NCBI GenBank assembly: GCA_012960035.1
Contig: DUBZ01000041.1
Location: forward strand, 1 to 43,743
Direction: 5' to 3'
Length of the DNA: 43,743 bases
From: Myxococcales bacterium
Lineage (GTDB): Bacteria; Myxococcota_A; UBA9160; UBA4427
A model generated the notes under the pieces. It did no database searches, was not told the DNA's origin, and saw only the letters and a list, made by a program, of their open reading frames with translations. The translations under genes were made by a program, and so were the position numbers. Position 1 is the first letter of the stretch. Each line of letters begins with the position of its first letter. Shown in pieces: positions 41,816 through 43,743 of the stretch.

Positions 41816-42634
41816 ATGCCCGAAACGCAGTGCAGCAACCAAGTTGGTGCGCGCGTGAGGCCCAATGTTCAAGCCAGTGAGAATCTTGCAGCTTTGTTGA
41901 ATCCAACGAAATCCCGTATCAAACAGGCTCTAGGGCTCGAGTTCTCAATGCTCGAGCGATCGGTGATCGAGGTCGAGAACACCCGCGAATTGAGGAAACT
42001 CTTCGGTTGGAAAAACGAAGCGCTCACCTACGACCCGAAGCGCAACGACTTTGACTACCCCGAAGGACTGAACCTGCGAAGGCTGCATGATGCCGAGGCG
42101 GTTGCCAGCGTGATGGCGAATCTGTCCGGGGCCACCGCGCTCGAAATTAGTACGGCTGAGGGCCATATGGCTGTGCTCATGGCGCAGAACGCCCCGGAGT
42201 CCACGATCTTTACCATGAACATCCCGCCCGAGGATCTCGAACGTGGTGAAGCTGGAAGCCTGACAACCGGAGCGTTCAGCAAGGATGGAATCGCTGACTA
42301 CTACCGCGAGCTTGGCTGTGAGAATATCGAGCAGATCTACGCGAACTCGGCCGAATGGCCGCGCGACATCGGCCCGATCGGGGCTGCGTTCATCGACGGT
42401 TGTCACGACGCAGAATTCGTCTACGACCAAACGGTCAAGGCACTGTCCATTGCCGAGCCGGGCAGTTTGATCATGTGGCACGACTTCAGTTTTCCCCTGG
42501 TCCGGAGCTATCACTGGATCTACGAGGTCTGTGTCGCGATCGAAGAGCTCTATCGCACGAAGATGTTGCGAGGCCCGATCTATCACTTGCGAGATTCGTG
42601 GGTCGGCCTTTATCGCGTGCCGCCGGCTGAGTAG
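41816..42634 (+). CDS. Class I SAM-methyltransferase-like protein (Methyltransf_24 type)
   Basis: A 272-residue cytosolic protein. A nucleotide-fold segment TALEISTAEGHMAVLMAQNA resembles motif I, though the usual GxG of SAM binding is replaced by STAEG. FIDGCHDAEFVYDQTVKAL with IMWHDF later fits the FIDGxHxYxxVxxD...HD pattern of Methyltransf_24 enzymes, often sugar or polyketide O-methyltransferases. ATG 41816 has no strong ribosome site. Glycosyltransferase remnants directly follow, so it may once have belonged to a glycan locus. Activity is uncertain because of the motif I change. Confidence 0.72.
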   Translation: MPETQCSNQVGARVRPNVQASENLAALLNPTKSRIKQALGLEFSMLERSVIEVENTRELRKLFGWKNEALTYDPKRNDFDYPEGLNLRRLHDAEAVASVMANLSGATALEISTAEGHMAVLMAQNAPESTIFTMNIPPEDLERGEAGSLTTGAFSKDGIADYYRELGCENIEQIYANSAEWPRDIGPIGAAFIDGCHDAEFVYDQTVKALSIAEPGSLIMWHDFSFPLVRSYHWIYEVCVAIEELYRTKMLRGPIYHLRDSWVGLYRVPPAE

Positions 42635-42808
42635 GGTTCGTTCAGTCTCACCCGGCAGGATCGTGTGCGAGCCGCCGTCGCTCAATCGTCGCGATTCCGT
42701 TCCGATGCGACTCCGAACCCTCAAGAGGATCGTGCAAACAGCCGCCCTTTTTAGTCCAGACGTGGTCTGTCCGCGGCACTCAATCCAAGCGGGGGGGGTG
42801 GGAGCTGG

Positions 42809-43206
42809 GCCGGTCGCGGGCGGCGACTCGGCTGCGTGGACGATGCCGAAGTTCTGGACGGGTATCGCGCGCGAAGATCGGCATCAACCTCGACAACGCG
42901 ACCGGCTCCATTCACTTCCGAACCTTCGCGTTGCCCGCCAATGGGGTGATGCAGATCTGTGACAACCAATGCTTTCTCGGCCAGATCTTTGAACTCGGAA
43001 AAGAAGTCATCGGCTGCAGCGAGATCGAAGAAGTCCCGGACCTCGTTCGCTTTTACCTCGTCAATGAAAGTGAGCGAATTCGAATCGCGACGGCGGTTTG
43101 TGAACGCGCACACAGCGAATACACCGAAGTAGAGGTCTTTCGTCGCCAACTCTCGCAGATCGGAGGCTTGCTATGGGGCTTCATAACGAAGCGAAGTCGA
43201 CGTTGA
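42809..43206 (+). pseudogene. CgeB-like glycosyltransferase remnant, frameshifted and 5'-truncated
   Basis: The plus-strand frame ending at 43206 translates to KIGINLDNATGSIHFRTF, ALPANGVMQICDNQ and IFELGKEVIG, the C-terminal half of CgeB/Glyco_trans_1_2 proteins. Upstream, the homologous sequence continues only in another frame (VDDAEVLDGYRA at about 42836-42871), so a one-base deletion at about 42871 (ancestral ...GCGGCGAAG) splits the gene. No N-terminal domain is recognisable further upstream; 42635-42808 shows only mixed-frame traces. A sequencing error could mimic the frameshift but not the missing N-terminus. Confidence 0.7.
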
Positions 43207-43230
43207 TGTCCCGCGTGTGAGCGATTCTCT

Positions 43231-43653
43231 TTGGCGCGCGCGGACGACCTGATCTGTCCACGCGCCCTGGTGGCCGGACACGCTTCGGAGCGAATGGGCC
43301 GACCGATGCTCGAACTGATTCACGATCAGCTGGGCGACGAGAAGCATCGTGTTGTGTGTTTGGATCGGATGCCGCACGAATCGTTCTACCCGATCATCGA
43401 TCACGTGATTGTGATCGTGTTACCGTCGCGCAGCGACAGCTTTCCGAATGCTTGTCTCGAAGCGATGGCGCGGGGCAAGCTTGTAGAGGGGACGCGCGGA
43501 GCCAGTTTTGAACAATGAATCGACGACAGGGAAAGTGGGTTCTTGTGCGAGATCGACGATCGCCAAAGCTTACAATCCACCATCGAAAGGGCCCTGACAC
43601 ATCCTGATCCTGGGGCCATTGGGGAACGCGCCAAGGCGCGAATTGAAACTTGA
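43231..43653 (+). pseudogene. GT4-type glycosyltransferase C-terminal remnant with internal stop
   Basis: One frame reads PHESFYPIIDHVIVIVLPSR, SDSFPNACLEAMARGK and GTRGASFEQ, the nucleotide-sugar-binding half of GT4 enzymes. TGA at 43516-43518 interrupts it, yet the same frame continues with IDDRESGFLCEIDDRQSL and GERAKARIET to TGA 43651-43653, just as intact homologues do. The N-terminal acceptor domain is missing; only about 25 bases separate it from the CgeB remnant. A perfect 9-bp stem (ACCCGAACG 43655-43663, CGTTCGGGT 43679-43687) follows immediately. Confidence 0.72.
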
Positions 43654-43654
43654 A

Positions 43655-43687
43655 ACCCGAACGGGCGGGTGCTGCCCTCGTTCGGGT
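43655..43687 (+). terminator. Stem-loop after the glycosyltransferase remnant
   Basis: ACCCGAACG (43655-43663) pairs perfectly with CGTTCGGGT (43679-43687), enclosing a 15-base loop. No U-tract follows (GGATGAACGG), so it is a hairpin of uncertain terminator strength. It starts 2 bases after the remnant's stop codon. Confidence 0.45.
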
Positions 43688-43743
43688 GGATGAACGGACA
43701 GTCGGCCGCGGCGAATTCGCGCGGCCGCGAAGGGGGGGGCGAA

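Noticed and set aside
1..43743. CRISPR array, tRNA or rRNA genes
   Set aside because: No spaced direct repeats of 25-40 bases, no cloverleaf with a T-loop GTTCRANNC motif in context, and no rRNA core sequence was found on either strand by eye.

Overview
The window is GC-rich, densely coded bacterial DNA with no rRNA, tRNA, CRISPR array, insertion sequence or phage gene that I could find. The gene set is Gram-negative and heterotrophic: many short-chain dehydrogenases (SDRs), acyl-CoA enzymes, an exported sulfatase and DUF3604 protein, an LPS/exopolysaccharide-type membrane gene block, and an LIC_10190-family protein. This suggests an uncultured member of the Myxococcota / former Deltaproteobacteria (Binatia- or UBA9160-like). 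That placement is inferred from gene content only.

Layout. (1) 1-198: the 3' end of a DUF2797 gene, followed by a 640-base gene-free stretch with two intrinsic terminators and a long imperfect hairpin. (2) 837-7770: an acyl-CoA ligase and an unusual Cys4-SDR in one minus-strand operon, divergent from an FAD-linked oxidase followed by moaA. (3) 7324-11376: a minus-strand group of an MDR-type oxidoreductase gene, a molybdopterin oxidoreductase, and an HxlR regulator 2 bases downstream of it. moaA lies next to this group, so cofactor synthesis and a cofactor user are neighbours. (4) 11418-14408: a polytopic membrane protein fused to a spermidine-synthase-like domain.

(5) 14723-27503 is a catabolic island. 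It holds four SDRs (three clearly related paralogues), a TetR regulator, a sulfotransferase, a 500-residue protein of unknown function, a crotonase, an exported DUF3604 protein, a citrate synthase with an altered active site, and an exported sulfatase with a Thr-Pro repeat linker. Sulfation, desulfation, alcohol/ketone redox and CoA chemistry next to a ligand-type repressor suggest processing of a hydrophobic, possibly sulfated, alcohol or isoprenoid/steroid-like substrate. The substrate cannot be read from the sequence.

(6) 27685-37447 is a block of four large, mutually unlike polytopic proteins with GT-C glycosyltransferase-like architecture, one LPG-synthase/flippase-like protein and one membrane-anchored SGNH/AlgX-like protein. 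This is probably an uncharacterised envelope glycan or glycolipid system. (7) 37444-41730: a DsbA-fold isomerase, an 84-residue zinc-ribbon protein, a sodium-dependent amino-acid transporter with its 33-residue MetS-type subunit, and a membrane-anchored metallophosphatase. (8) 41816-43743: a methyltransferase-like gene, then the decayed remains of two glycosyltransferases, one frameshifted and one with an internal stop.

The observations most worth following are the Cys4-SDR with Thr at the catalytic Tyr position, the citrate synthase with Glu at the catalytic Asp position, the sulfotransferase/sulfatase/SDR island, the GT-C block, and two perfect 14-bp palindromes in divergent intergenic regions.
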